10,282 nucleotides of DNA, from contig JAKFXM010000049.1 of NCBI GenBank assembly GCA_021731385.1, positions 1 to 10,282 of the forward strand, written 5' to 3'. A program made the translations under genes and the position numbers. Origin of the DNA: Methanobacteriota archaeon. Lineage in GTDB: Archaea > Altiarchaeota > Altiarchaeia > IMC4 > QMZM01. The stretch's first letter is position 1. Every line of letters begins with the position of its first letter. The notes beneath the pieces were generated by a model. The model did no database searches. It had not been told where the DNA came from and saw only the letters and a list, made by a program, of their open reading frames with translations. Positions 1-7,264 of this stretch are shown here, in pieces.

Positions 1-109
1 GATTATTACCATCACGCCAAGGATAATATTTACCAATGGTTATTATATTTTCTGGATCGAAGTCAACCAATTTATTTTTTTCCGAGTCTCGAAATATTCT
101 GCATTCCAT
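1..109 (-). CDS. Partial unknown protein, N-terminal 36 residues only
   Basis: An open frame starts at an ATG on the minus strand (complement of 107-109), seven bases after the tyrA stop, and runs without a stop to the window edge. It begins MECRIFRDSEK and continues through ITIGKYYPWRDG. I do not recognise the family from this fragment. The spacing and shared strand suggest it is the next gene of the tyrA transcript. There is no strong ribosome binding site; only a weak purine stretch (GAGATGAA) precedes the ATG. An in-frame TGA five codons upstream of the ATG excludes a much earlier start. At 36 codons the frame could still be chance, so the call is tentative. Confidence 0.45.
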   Translation of the reverse strand, partial: MECRIFRDSEKNKLVDFDPENIITIGKYYPWRDGNN

Positions 110-116
110 TTTATAT

Positions 117-1448
117 TCATCTCAACTTTCCGCCAATCTTCGTAAAAAATTCAATAATTTTATTCTCAACATCCTTAACATTACTCTTTATAATCTCAAC
201 CCCGAAACATATACTCCTTCTTCCAGACCCCAATTTCTCTCCCTTATATACATCCTTTATCTCTACATTAAGTATGTCCTCACTATTCTCTTTTAATAGT
301 TCTGATATAAATTTCTCGTCAACATCCTCACCGAATATAACTGAAAAATCCCTTGATATCTTTCCAAATTTCTCTGCCTTGTATCTAATCCTCTCTTCAT
401 CGCCGAGGATTTGGATATTTGAAAGTTTCAGTTCAAAGGTCCTGCCCGAGTCTTTTATTGTTACAGTATCCGGAGTTACAGATATTACAATCCCTAAATG
501 AACATTTCCGGAATATATATGCCTAAGGCAGAGTTCATCTCCAATGGAATTCTTCAGATACTCAAGTTCCGATATCAGGGAGGAGATGGCCTTATCTGAC
601 CTTCCCATTGCCCTGTCCACATCATCAAAGTGTCTTGCTGCAGTTGTCATTATCTCGATGAATTTCTCCTTATCTTTTTTTGAAATTACACGGCTTAATT
701 CATTTGCAGTATTTAGAAATACCTCGTGCACATTCAAAATTTTTGGATTTTCCATCTGGATTTCTGCATAAAGTCCCGGGTCCTGGCCAAGAATTCTTCC
801 AACCATGTCAAGCATCAGTTCATATATCGGCGAGGAGAAATTCCTTGATTTCCTTATGTCAAAGTCCAATTCCTGCAATGTCTTTCCGATTGAGATGTAT
901 GCAAAGTGCGTGAGTCCCTGGACAATTGCCATAACACTGTCATGCTCCTCGGGCGTTGTTTCAAAGATTCTTGAGTTGTGTTTCTTCAGTAATTCCCTTA
1001 GCCATGGCAGCCATCTCCCTGCCCTTATAGGGGTAATGACAAAAACCTGGCCATCAAGTGAAATTGTCCTTGGACCAAAGATTGGGTGTGTCCCTATAAT
1101 TTCAACATCCTTTCCTGCAAATTTCTCCATCGCCCTGCAGGGCATCTCTTTTATAGATGTAAAATCCATAAGGAGGGAATTTTCTTTCAGTACAGGGGCT
1201 ACCTCTGTTATCACTCCCTCCGTTATCTCAATAGGAACGGAAATGATTGTAATGTCAGAATTTTTTGCAGCAGTTATATTATCCCTTTCATACCTTACAC
1301 CCAACTTTTTTGCAGTCTCCTTGCCATTAATTTCATTCGGACCAGTTATGGTTACCTCGAAACCCTCATCTCTAAACAATTTTGCAAAGAATTTCCCCAT
1401 GCCACCATAGCCGCCTATTATAGAAATTTTAAATTCCTTTTCAGACAT
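117..1448 (-). CDS. tyrA: Prephenate dehydrogenase (TyrA) with C-terminal FDX-ACB-like domain
   Basis: This enzyme oxidatively decarboxylates prephenate to 4-hydroxyphenylpyruvate with NAD(P)+ in tyrosine biosynthesis; it is cytosolic. Residues 7-38 form a Rossmann nucleotide-binding fold with the glycine motif GGYGGMG (12-18). Residues 119-126 are the family motif GTHPIFGP, and HDSVMAIVQGLTHF (169-182) carries the second conserved histidine. The helical dimerisation part, with SPIYELMLDMVGRIL, extends to about residue 300. After a small beta-rich linker (about 305-358), residues 361-443 resemble the ferredoxin-fold anticodon-binding domain of PheRS beta: an RDFSV strand, then DVYKGEKLGSGRRSI, then a final helix ending in GGKLR. 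I infer this domain from pattern memory. At 443 residues the protein is much longer than a bare dehydrogenase domain. No ribosome binding site precedes the ATG, and a TATA-like box about 31 bases upstream suggests a leaderless transcript. Confidence 0.9.
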   Translation of the reverse strand: MSEKEFKISIIGGYGGMGKFFAKLFRDEGFEVTITGPNEINGKETAKKLGVRYERDNITAAKNSDITIISVPIEITEGVITEVAPVLKENSLLMDFTSIKEMPCRAMEKFAGKDVEIIGTHPIFGPRTISLDGQVFVITPIRAGRWLPWLRELLKKHNSRIFETTPEEHDSVMAIVQGLTHFAYISIGKTLQELDFDIRKSRNFSSPIYELMLDMVGRILGQDPGLYAEIQMENPKILNVHEVFLNTANELSRVISKKDKEKFIEIMTTAARHFDDVDRAMGRSDKAISSLISELEYLKNSIGDELCLRHIYSGNVHLGIVISVTPDTVTIKDSGRTFELKLSNIQILGDEERIRYKAEKFGKISRDFSVIFGEDVDEKFISELLKENSEDILNVEIKDVYKGEKLGSGRRSICFGVEIIKSNVKDVENKIIEFFTKIGGKLR

Positions 1449-1473
1449 TAGTTATCTATTAGAGGGAGAGGAA

Positions 1474-1484
1474 TTATTTAAAAT
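1474..1484 (-). promoter_or_regulatory. TATA-like box of tyrA
   Basis: On the minus strand this reads TATTTTAAATA, centred about 31 bases upstream of the tyrA ATG. Archaeal transcription usually starts some 25 bases after the box, which would put the start at or just before the ATG. The absence of a Shine-Dalgarno sequence fits a leaderless mRNA. This is inferred from spacing and sequence only. Confidence 0.5.
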
Positions 1485-1490
1485 AAATTA

Positions 1491-1534
1491 AAAAAAATAC
1501 AAAAATCAGAAAATTAAAAGAAAATAAAAAAAAC
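1491..1534 (-). terminator. T-rich terminator after hsp20
   Basis: Read on the minus strand, the 44 bases starting four bases after the hsp20 stop are almost all T and A, with several runs of four to eight T. Archaeal RNA polymerase terminates at oligo-T tracts without needing a hairpin, so this is a good candidate for the end of the thermosome-hsp20 transcript. It lies just upstream of the tyrA promoter. Confidence 0.6.
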
Positions 1535-1538
1535 AGGA

Positions 1539-1991
1539 TCATTCAACCTTGATCGCCTTTTTCTTCTCAGCCTCAAGCTTTGGCACCCTTATCTCAAGAA
1601 CACCATTCTTGTAGGTGGCCTTTGCCTTGTCTGCATCCACTGGTACGGGGGTTGAATAAGAACTCTTAAAGCCTTCATAGCGTGCATGATATTCATAGAT
1701 GCCCTCGGCCTTCTTCTCTTCCTTTTCCTCTGCCTCAACACTTACCTCAATTCTGTTCTCTGTAACATTGAGGTTAATCTTGTCCTTCTGAACCCCCGGA
1801 AGTTCTGCAGTAAAGACAACCTCCTTGTCTGTCTCAACCATGTCGGCATAAGGCTCGCCAATGGCAGGCATAAATTCGCGGACTGCCGGCAAAAATTTTC
1901 CGGCCTTAAAGAATGGCTCTGCCATAGCATCTTCAAATATTCGGCGCATCTCATCAAACATATCCCTCCTCCTTCTGACAATGTCGGCCAT
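1539..1991 (-). CDS. hsp20: Small heat shock protein, Hsp20/alpha-crystallin family
   Basis: This is an ATP-independent holdase that binds unfolding proteins and passes them to ATP-driven chaperones; it forms large cytosolic oligomers. The 150 residues are a normal length. The basic N-terminal arm (MADIVRRRRDMFDEM) is followed by an alpha-crystallin domain from about residue 47, with the typical VVFTAELPGV strand pair and the signature YKNGVLEIRVPKLE near the end. The C-terminal tail carries an I-x-V motif (AIKVE), the IXI-type anchor that links dimers in the oligomer. The start is fixed by a strong GGAGGT (complement of 1997-2002) five bases before the ATG. It lies 22 bases downstream of the thermosome gene, so the two are probably co-transcribed, which fits their shared role in heat stress. 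Confidence 0.95.
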   Translation of the reverse strand: MADIVRRRRDMFDEMRRIFEDAMAEPFFKAGKFLPAVREFMPAIGEPYADMVETDKEVVFTAELPGVQKDKINLNVTENRIEVSVEAEEKEEKKAEGIYEYHARYEGFKSSYSTPVPVDADKAKATYKNGVLEIRVPKLEAEKKKAIKVE

Positions 1992-2013
1992 TTTTTACCT
2001 CCGAATTTTGGTA

Positions 2014-3642
2014 TTAGTACTCCGGCATACCCCCCATTCCTCCGGGAGGCATTGACGGCATACTCTTCTTTGATGAGGCAATCACATCATCAATTCTTAA
2101 AATCATATCTGCTGCTTCGCTTGCGGATTTTATTGCCTGTGTCTTTATCTTCATTGTTTCTATAACACCATCGTTCCACATGTCCACACACTTGCATTTA
2201 AATACATCAAGACCGATATTCTTGTTCTTTTCATGTGAAGTTCTTAATTCAACCAGAGTATCAATTGCATCCATCCCTGCACTCTCTGCAAGTGTTCTTG
2301 GGATAATTTCGATTGCATCGGCAAACGCATTTATTGCAAGCTGTTCCCTGCCGCCAACCTTATCTGAATATCTCCTAAGTTCCTTTGCTACCTCCACCTC
2401 AGGGGCTCCTCCACCAGCAACAATCTTTCCATCCTCAACGGCAGATGCAACCCCCCGTATAGCATCATTTACGGCCCTTTCTACCTCTGATATTACATGC
2501 TCTGTACCGCCCCTTATAAGGATACTAACTGCTTTTGGATTTTTGCATTCCCGAACAAAGACCATTTCATCTCCTGCTATCTTCTCCTCTTCAACAAGTT
2601 TTGCCTCTCCCAGATCACCTTGATTTAAATCCTTTATATTTGTCACAATCTTACCGCCTGTTGCCTTTGCGAGTTTATCCATATCACTCTCCTTAACTTG
2701 TTTTACCGCAAATATACCTGCACCTGAAAGATAGTGCAATGCAAGGTCATCAACCCCCTTTTGGCAGAACAGAACATTTGCCTTACTTTCCTTAATCTTA
2801 TCTACCATCCCCCTAACCATGTCTTCTTCCTGCTTAAGAAACCCTTCCAACTGCTCAGGTGAGGTTATTTTTATCTTTGCGTCTGTCTCTGTCTTTTTTA
2901 TTTCCAATGCAGCATTTATAAGGGCGATTTTGGCATTCTTTACGCTTTTAGGCATTGCATCGTGGGCTCTTTCCTTATCAAGTATAACCCCATTTATTAT
3001 CTCGGACTCCGATACGCTCCCGCCAGTTTTTTTCTCGATTTTGATATTATCTGTATCGACCTTGATTTTATCATTTTCCTTTTCTGCAATCTGTTTTATA
3101 GCCCTGATTGATAGATCTGCAAGATCTTCTCTCCCTCGTTCTGCATTTTTTCCTGTCATTGCAGTTATTGCTATCTTTTTCAGTATTTCGGTATCATTGA
3201 TAGAAACACCATTAGCCATAGTTTTCAGGATTTCATAGGATTTTTCAGCAGCCATTCTATAACCGCGGCAGATTATAGAGGTGTGTATACCCTGATCCAT
3301 TAAATTTTCTGCTTCTTTGAGCAATTCCCCTGCAAGAACTACTGCGGTTGTGGTTCCATCCCCTACTTCTTCATCCTGTGTTTTGGCTACCTCAACCATC
3401 ATCTTGGCTGCCGGATGCTCGACATTCAGTTCTTCAACGATTGTTGCCCCATCGTTTGTTATTACAATATCGCCGAGGTCATTTACAAGCATCTTGTCCA
3501 TTCCCTTGGGTCCAAGGGTTGTTCTTACAGTCTCAGCGACCTGCTTTGCAGCAAGAATGTTATTTCTCTGCGCATCCCTGCCCGTTGTCCTTAAAGCCCC
3601 CTCAGGCAGTATAAAAATGGGCTGTCCATATTGTTGTACCAT
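2014..3642 (-). CDS. ths: Thermosome subunit (group II chaperonin)
   Basis: This is a subunit of the archaeal double-ring chaperonin, which folds proteins in a closed chamber using ATP and a built-in lid, without a GroES. The protein has 542 residues, as expected. Visible signatures are the N-terminal ILPEGALRTTGRDAQR, LGPKGMDKM (43-51), NDGATI (63-68), the nucleotide-binding GDGTTTAVVLAG (94-105), and NDAIRGVASAVEDG followed by the GGGAPE loop in the second half of the equatorial domain. The tail is rich in Gly and Met (PPGGMGGMPEY), typical of the flexible end that hangs into the cavity. The ATG is preceded by AAAGGAGA with about nine bases of spacing. It leads a two-gene operon with hsp20. 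I cannot tell whether it is an alpha or beta subunit, or whether the genome has others. Confidence 0.97.
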   Translation of the reverse strand: MVQQYGQPIFILPEGALRTTGRDAQRNNILAAKQVAETVRTTLGPKGMDKMLVNDLGDIVITNDGATIVEELNVEHPAAKMMVEVAKTQDEEVGDGTTTAVVLAGELLKEAENLMDQGIHTSIICRGYRMAAEKSYEILKTMANGVSINDTEILKKIAITAMTGKNAERGREDLADLSIRAIKQIAEKENDKIKVDTDNIKIEKKTGGSVSESEIINGVILDKERAHDAMPKSVKNAKIALINAALEIKKTETDAKIKITSPEQLEGFLKQEEDMVRGMVDKIKESKANVLFCQKGVDDLALHYLSGAGIFAVKQVKESDMDKLAKATGGKIVTNIKDLNQGDLGEAKLVEEEKIAGDEMVFVRECKNPKAVSILIRGGTEHVISEVERAVNDAIRGVASAVEDGKIVAGGGAPEVEVAKELRRYSDKVGGREQLAINAFADAIEIIPRTLAESAGMDAIDTLVELRTSHEKNKNIGLDVFKCKCVDMWNDGVIETMKIKTQAIKSASEAADMILRIDDVIASSKKSMPSMPPGGMGGMPEY

Positions 3643-3702
3643 TTTAAATTTCTCCTTTGAAGTTAGTTATAGGTTTGCATGTATATTATTATCTGGATTT
3701 AG

Positions 3703-3712
3703 TATTTAAATT
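3703..3712. promoter_or_regulatory. Shared palindromic TATA-like box, thermosome / unknown gene
   Basis: The core ATTTAAAT (3704-3711) is a perfect palindrome and sits in the 99-base gap between two divergent genes. On the minus strand it reads GAAATTTAAATA, a good match to an archaeal BRE plus TATA box. It lies about 65 bases before the thermosome ATG, leaving a leader that contains the ribosome binding site. On the plus strand it lies about 34 bases before the ATG of the 166-residue gene, giving a leader of roughly ten bases. Whether one box serves both directions is inference. Confidence 0.5.
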
Positions 3713-3741
3713 TCAAATATAAAAATACCTTTAGGATTAAA

Positions 3742-4242
3742 ATGAGCGAAAAAATATTGCCGTCTAAAAAGATCAGGGAGGATATATCCCGGGGATACAA
3801 CAGAGACCCCCGTGGCTGGGGCGCTTTTGTAGGTAGGGATGATGGAGGTTACATAAGTTCGATATTTACGCACAAATCGAATATGTGGATAATAAAGGAA
3901 TTTGCAATCAATCCCTACAGATCCCTGGGCTGCGGCATAAGAACAAGTGTTAAAGATGACTTTAAGTCAGAAAATTACCCATTTGGCCTGAGATCATTGA
4001 CAAGACGCCAGGAAGAAGAACTGAAAAACGGAAATTCCTCAATAATTGAGGAGATACTAAACAAAAATCCAATTTCCGGAAAAGAATGCAATGACTCTTT
4101 AGTTCTTGAGGGTCCTGTAATAGCATCAGATGGGCCCCCGGTTATTTCAAACGAACAGGAGAAACTTGACTTAATGCTAAGAAAAAGCCTGAACTCCCTT
4201 ATACACAGGAAATATCCGGAATTCTTCAAGTCTTATTTGTGA
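3742..4242 (+). CDS. Unknown conserved-looking protein, 166 residues
   Basis: I do not recognise this family. The protein is soluble-looking: no signal peptide, no hydrophobic segment long enough to cross a membrane. The N-terminal part is basic and glycine/aromatic rich (SRGYNRDPRGWGAFVGRDDG), followed by a strand-like stretch IISEF-style region around NMWIIKEFAINPYRS and a CGIRTSV segment. The middle (RRQEEELKNGN onward) is polar and helical, and the last 25 residues form a likely helix ending in YPEFFKSYL. There are only two cysteines. The start codon has no convincing ribosome binding site but a TATA-like box at the right distance. It is divergent from the thermosome gene and converges on the HPS-like gene with a 16-base gap. 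Codon use looks like that of its neighbours, so it is probably a real gene. Confidence 0.75.
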   Translation: MSEKILPSKKIREDISRGYNRDPRGWGAFVGRDDGGYISSIFTHKSNMWIIKEFAINPYRSLGCGIRTSVKDDFKSENYPFGLRSLTRRQEEELKNGNSSIIEEILNKNPISGKECNDSLVLEGPVIASDGPPVISNEQEKLDLMLRKSLNSLIHRKYPEFFKSYL

Positions 4243-4260
4243 TTTTGCAAAATCCGGATT
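4241..4260. terminator. Overlapping palindromes at a convergent gene junction
   Basis: GATTTTGCAAAATC (4241-4254) is a perfect 14-base palindrome that begins inside the stop codon of the unknown gene. AATCCGGATT (4251-4260) is a perfect 10-base palindrome that overlaps it and reaches the stop codon of the HPS-like gene. The whole gap between the two convergent genes is therefore symmetrical. A role in ending transcription from both sides is plausible, but there is no long T tract. Confidence 0.4.
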
Positions 4261-5689
4261 AAATTTCTGTTCTTCTTTTGTGTTCTTCCTTTATCCTGAG
4301 GAGATCGCCCTCTATGTTTTTTTCATGGTACATCTTAATCTCTGTTGCCTCTATGCCCCCCAAAGGCTCACTTACCTCATCTTTCTTATATGTGTTATAT
4401 TCGCCTATAATCCTTACCCCTCCCTCATCAGGTTTATTCCCCTTGTCCGATTTCTCTTTTTCTCCTGTCTTCCCTGTAATTTTTTCTATCCTCCCCCACT
4501 CTTCCTCTATCCTTCTCATCTCATCTGCAATTTTTATCCTTTGGGTTTCTATGATGTCCCCAGCCCTTTTTATCCTGCCCAGTTCCTGTTCTATCCTATT
4601 CAACTCTATCTCATTCTTTCGGCTGATAGCCTCCCACTTTCTCTTCTGTTCGTCCTCCAGCTTTAGCAACATATCCTCCTTTTTTCTGCGCCCTTCATCA
4701 TATAGCTTCTTTTTTTCTTCAAGGTGAATTTCCATCTCTTTTAATTTTCTCCACTCAACTGCTATCTTCCTTTTCTCATCCTCCAGTTCTTTTGTCTCTT
4801 CATCCAGTTTTTTTCTCCTATCCATGTCAATACTTCTCCGTATTTCCATATCCGCGAGTGCCTTTCTTATGCCGCCGAGTACTTTTGTTATTTTTTCAAA
4901 TTCCTCTTCCGCCGGTATGCTGAACCCCTCGGATTCAGATGCATGCTCAAAGCCATGCGTCGGCCATATATCCTGATCTCTTACAAAAATTCTATTCCTG
5001 ATTACCTCTTTAATCTCAGCGAACTTCTGTAGATCATCATTGTTATTAAGCTTTAATGCGATAATGCTTGCTCCCGCTTCAATTGCATAGGTTACGGTTT
5101 CGCTATCTACGGGACACTCAGCAATTATCGGAATGTGGCTGAACCCTTCGAATTCAGATGTATGCCTTCCTTGCATTGGCAGTATTTTGGCATAATTATA
5201 AATCCTGTCTATATCCTCCAGATTCCTGCAATCCAAAAGAAGATAATTGACCCCGGTTTTTTCAAGAATTTTTATTTTCTCCTTACCAAAATTGAGGTCT
5301 CTTAGATCTGCAATTATTTCTGTGCCGTTAATCTTACCGGCGTTTACGCACCCTAAAAGAACTTTATCATCTGACATTCCTGAGACTGTAATTATGTCTG
5401 CCCCCGCCCTTGATGCCATCTCAACCTCAGCAGGGGATTCCCTAATCATCATATCTGCTACAATTTTTTTGTGTGGCTGAGAGGCTCTGCCTCTCAGACA
5501 CGCGCCCGACTGAAAGTCGGTCGCGTCAAGAAATTCCTCCTTTATCATGCTGATTGCCTTTATACCCTCTCTCTTTATTAAAGAATTTCCAACACATATC
5601 CACTCAACATTATCTGCAACATTTTTTGCAGCCTTTATTGCACTATCTACTTCCAGAAAATTCAATGTAATCTGAAGCATTGGTTGCAT
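4259..5689 (-). CDS. HPS/OMPDC-like TIM-barrel protein, probably non-catalytic, with long coiled coil
   Basis: Residues 1 to about 245 resemble 3-hexulose-6-phosphate synthase of the OMP decarboxylase superfamily: ICVGNSLIKREGIKAI (31-46), KKIVADM (74-80), RAGADIITVSGMSDD (94-108), and IEAGASIIALK (203-213). The family's catalytic pattern D-x-K-x-x-D appears as DMMIRE, the Asp of the first strand is Asn (ITLNF), and the phosphate-binding Gly-Gly is replaced by Glu-Cys (IIAEC). I infer a pseudoenzyme or a changed activity. Residues about 262-408 are a highly charged heptad-rich coiled coil, followed by a polar tail. Three stretches, at 57-72, around 173-184 and around 244-257, look like insertions and coincide with DNA hairpins. 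The gene starts one base after the sepS stop, so the two are probably translated together. Met4 (5680) aligns better with the family start than Met1. No ribosome binding site is visible for either. Confidence 0.75.
   Translation of the reverse strand: MQPMLQITLNFLEVDSAIKAAKNVADNVEWICVGNSLIKREGIKAISMIKEEFLDATDFQSGACLRGRASQPHKKIVADMMIRESPAEVEMASRAGADIITVSGMSDDKVLLGCVNAGKINGTEIIADLRDLNFGKEKIKILEKTGVNYLLLDCRNLEDIDRIYNYAKILPMQGRHTSEFEGFSHIPIIAECPVDSETVTYAIEAGASIIALKLNNNDDLQKFAEIKEVIRNRIFVRDQDIWPTHGFEHASESEGFSIPAEEEFEKITKVLGGIRKALADMEIRRSIDMDRRKKLDEETKELEDEKRKIAVEWRKLKEMEIHLEEKKKLYDEGRRKKEDMLLKLEDEQKRKWEAISRKNEIELNRIEQELGRIKRAGDIIETQRIKIADEMRRIEEEWGRIEKITGKTGEKEKSDKGNKPDEGGVRIIGEYNTYKKDEVSEPLGGIEATEIKMYHEKNIEGDLLRIKEEHKRRTEI
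4920..4947 (-). repeat. In-gene hairpin repeat, copy 2
   Basis: This copy matches the one at 5139-5166 at 24 of 28 positions; all four differences are transitions. In the mRNA, CTGAATCC pairs with GGGTTCAG (8 pairs, one G-U) around a GAG loop. It encodes HASESEGFS at residues 249-257 of the HPS-like protein. Confidence 0.7.
5139..5166 (-). repeat. In-gene hairpin repeat, copy 1
   Basis: Partner of the copy at 4920-4947, exactly 219 bases (73 codons) away, hence in the same frame. In the mRNA, CTGAATTC pairs with GGGTTCAG (8 pairs, two G-U) around a GAA loop. It encodes HTSEFEGFS at residues 176-184 of the HPS-like protein. Confidence 0.7.
5471..5525. repeat. In-frame double-hairpin element inside the HPS-like gene
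   Basis: Two adjoining hairpins fill 55 bases of coding sequence. The first has arms CTGAGAGGC (5477-5485) and GCCTCTCAG (5489-5497) with loop TCT, extended by GTGT and ACAC outside a two-base bulge. The second has arms CCGACT (5506-5511) and AGTCGG (5515-5520) with loop GAA, extended by CGCG on both sides across one mismatch. They encode about residues 57-72 (TDFQSGACLRGRASQP), which sit between FLDA and KKIVADM, where HPS homologues have a direct short connection. This suggests a clean in-frame insertion of 48 to 57 bases. Confidence 0.75.
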
Positions 5690-5690
5690 T

Positions 5691-7253
5691 TTAGATTATT
5701 ATGTTAAATTCAACAGCCATAAATATGGGCCCCTTTATGGAAATCTCCTTTTTCCTTGATGTTATATGCCTTCTTGCAATATCGCCAATCGATATATTCA
5801 CATCAGATGGTGCCTTCGCCATCTTTATCTGTATGAATTTATCAGATTCACCCCGGCTAACACAACACTCAATCTCATAGGCAAAATAGTTTGAAACTGC
5901 ATCAAGGTACGAGAACCCTGCGGGAATCCCCTTTTCCCGAACCCCGGCAAGTTTTCTGTCTAATTTTTCAGGATTAATTTCAGGAATTCCATAAATATTA
6001 CCATTGTACACACATATCCCATTCTGTGCGGCAGGACCAAGGAGTTTTGTATTTTCCTCCTTCTCGATGACATAAACCCTGATGTTTTTGCCAAGAAATT
6101 CCCCCTCATAAACGGGAAATTTACATGGCGATCTTTCATCTGCATATTTTTTTGAAATTCCCGATATAAGTAATGCAAGTTTTTTTCCATCTCCGGTTTC
6201 CGGGATTTTATCAATCTTTATATCTTTTGCTATTTCCCTGTCAGTCATGTCCCAAGCCTTATAGAATTGGGGATAAAGTACCTCTCTGACATCATTAAGA
6301 TTTAATCTTAACATAAGAATTCTCTCAAGTCCGAAGCCTATGTTGAATACCGGAAATTCAATATCATAATTAGCGAGTGCGATCGGGGAGTACATACCAC
6401 AGTCTGCTATCTCAACCCCGCCAGAAAAGATTTCAAATTCCGTCTCAGGGGCATAATAGTTTGAGGTGGCTTTCTTTTTTACGAAATTAATGTCTTTGAA
6501 ATTCAATCTGCCTAACATCTCCTCCGATAGCTTCTTCCCGGCCCCAATGCTAACATTCTCATCCATTACAACGCATGACGCACCGTAGTGCATCCTTAAA
6601 TGCCCGGCATCTACCCTTTGTTCCCTTCTGAACCTCATGCCAATGGAAAAGAGTCTGATTGGAATTTTGTATTTAGGCTGCATTGCTTTCAGGGTTGAAA
6701 ACCAGCCAGCAGTCATATGCGACCTTAAGGTTGTCTTTTCAGAAATGGGGGTTAAGGTCTTGAACTCCGGAAAAAGGCTTATTATTTTCGCTGCCTGACC
6801 CGGGGTGATGGACAACTGATTGACCATCTCCTCAAATAGATTGTCCCCTTCAACATACCCTGCACGGTAGTCTCTGAGAATTTTCTTGAATTTCTCTATG
6901 TCAATCTCTGAGATTTTTTTTATTTTTTCAATCTTCTCATCGCTTAATCCTATGTCAGGTCTGGGAAGCCCTGCAAGATAATAGCATCTATCGAGTATTA
7001 CCGGCGCTTCAGGACCATACTGAAGATAGATATCATCCTCAGGTATAAAGACGGGATTTTCTATCTCATCAAAACCCATGCTTAAAAATACGTCCCTAAT
7101 CTCCTGTATTAGTCCCTGCAAGGGATGAGGGCTTCCAATTCCGCCGATATAGTCCACAGGGCTCTTTTCGGGAAGAATTCCTGCAGTACTGAGCCACGCA
7201 TCTTCAAAATTTATCTTTGCATCTGCCTTTATCTTCTTTGTGTCGAATTTCAT
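5691..7253 (-). CDS. sepS: O-phosphoseryl-tRNA synthetase (SepRS)
   Basis: This class II synthetase charges tRNA-Cys with O-phosphoserine; SepCysS then converts Sep-tRNA to Cys-tRNA with a sulfur donor. It takes the place of, or works beside, CysRS in methanogens and Archaeoglobi. The 520 residues are close to the usual length. Visible are the N-terminal INFEDAWLST segment, the motif 1 region (SPHPLQGLIQEIRDVF, 41-56), TLRSHMTAGWFST (175-187), motif 2 (RLFSIGMRFRREQ, 200-212), the SNYYAPETEFEIF strand (264-276) and motif 3 (FNIGFGLERILML, 303-315). The C-terminal part from about residue 345 is the anticodon-binding region. It is followed after one base by the HPS-like gene and is divergent from thiL with 47 bases between the start codons. 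No ribosome binding site is visible; a TATA-like box about 32 bases upstream suggests a nearly leaderless mRNA. Confidence 0.95.
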   Translation of the reverse strand: MKFDTKKIKADAKINFEDAWLSTAGILPEKSPVDYIGGIGSPHPLQGLIQEIRDVFLSMGFDEIENPVFIPEDDIYLQYGPEAPVILDRCYYLAGLPRPDIGLSDEKIEKIKKISEIDIEKFKKILRDYRAGYVEGDNLFEEMVNQLSITPGQAAKIISLFPEFKTLTPISEKTTLRSHMTAGWFSTLKAMQPKYKIPIRLFSIGMRFRREQRVDAGHLRMHYGASCVVMDENVSIGAGKKLSEEMLGRLNFKDINFVKKKATSNYYAPETEFEIFSGGVEIADCGMYSPIALANYDIEFPVFNIGFGLERILMLRLNLNDVREVLYPQFYKAWDMTDREIAKDIKIDKIPETGDGKKLALLISGISKKYADERSPCKFPVYEGEFLGKNIRVYVIEKEENTKLLGPAAQNGICVYNGNIYGIPEINPEKLDRKLAGVREKGIPAGFSYLDAVSNYFAYEIECCVSRGESDKFIQIKMAKAPSDVNISIGDIARRHITSRKKEISIKGPIFMAVEFNIII

Positions 7254-7264
7254 TTAATGTTAGA

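Noticed and set aside
1132..1143. Perfect palindrome GCCCTGCAGGGC inside tyrA
   Set aside because: It has no loop, encodes ordinary conserved-region residues (PCRA) and does not resemble the hairpin elements; chance is sufficient.
805..1410. 201-codon open frame on the plus strand across tyrA
   Set aside because: It is the antisense of a clear enzyme gene, and its translation has the serine/isoleucine-rich look of a shadow frame.
3112..3129. Small symmetrical sequence with repeated AGATCT in the thermosome gene
   Set aside because: The arms are only five bases and the encoded residues fit the normal thermosome sequence, so it is not counted as an inserted element.
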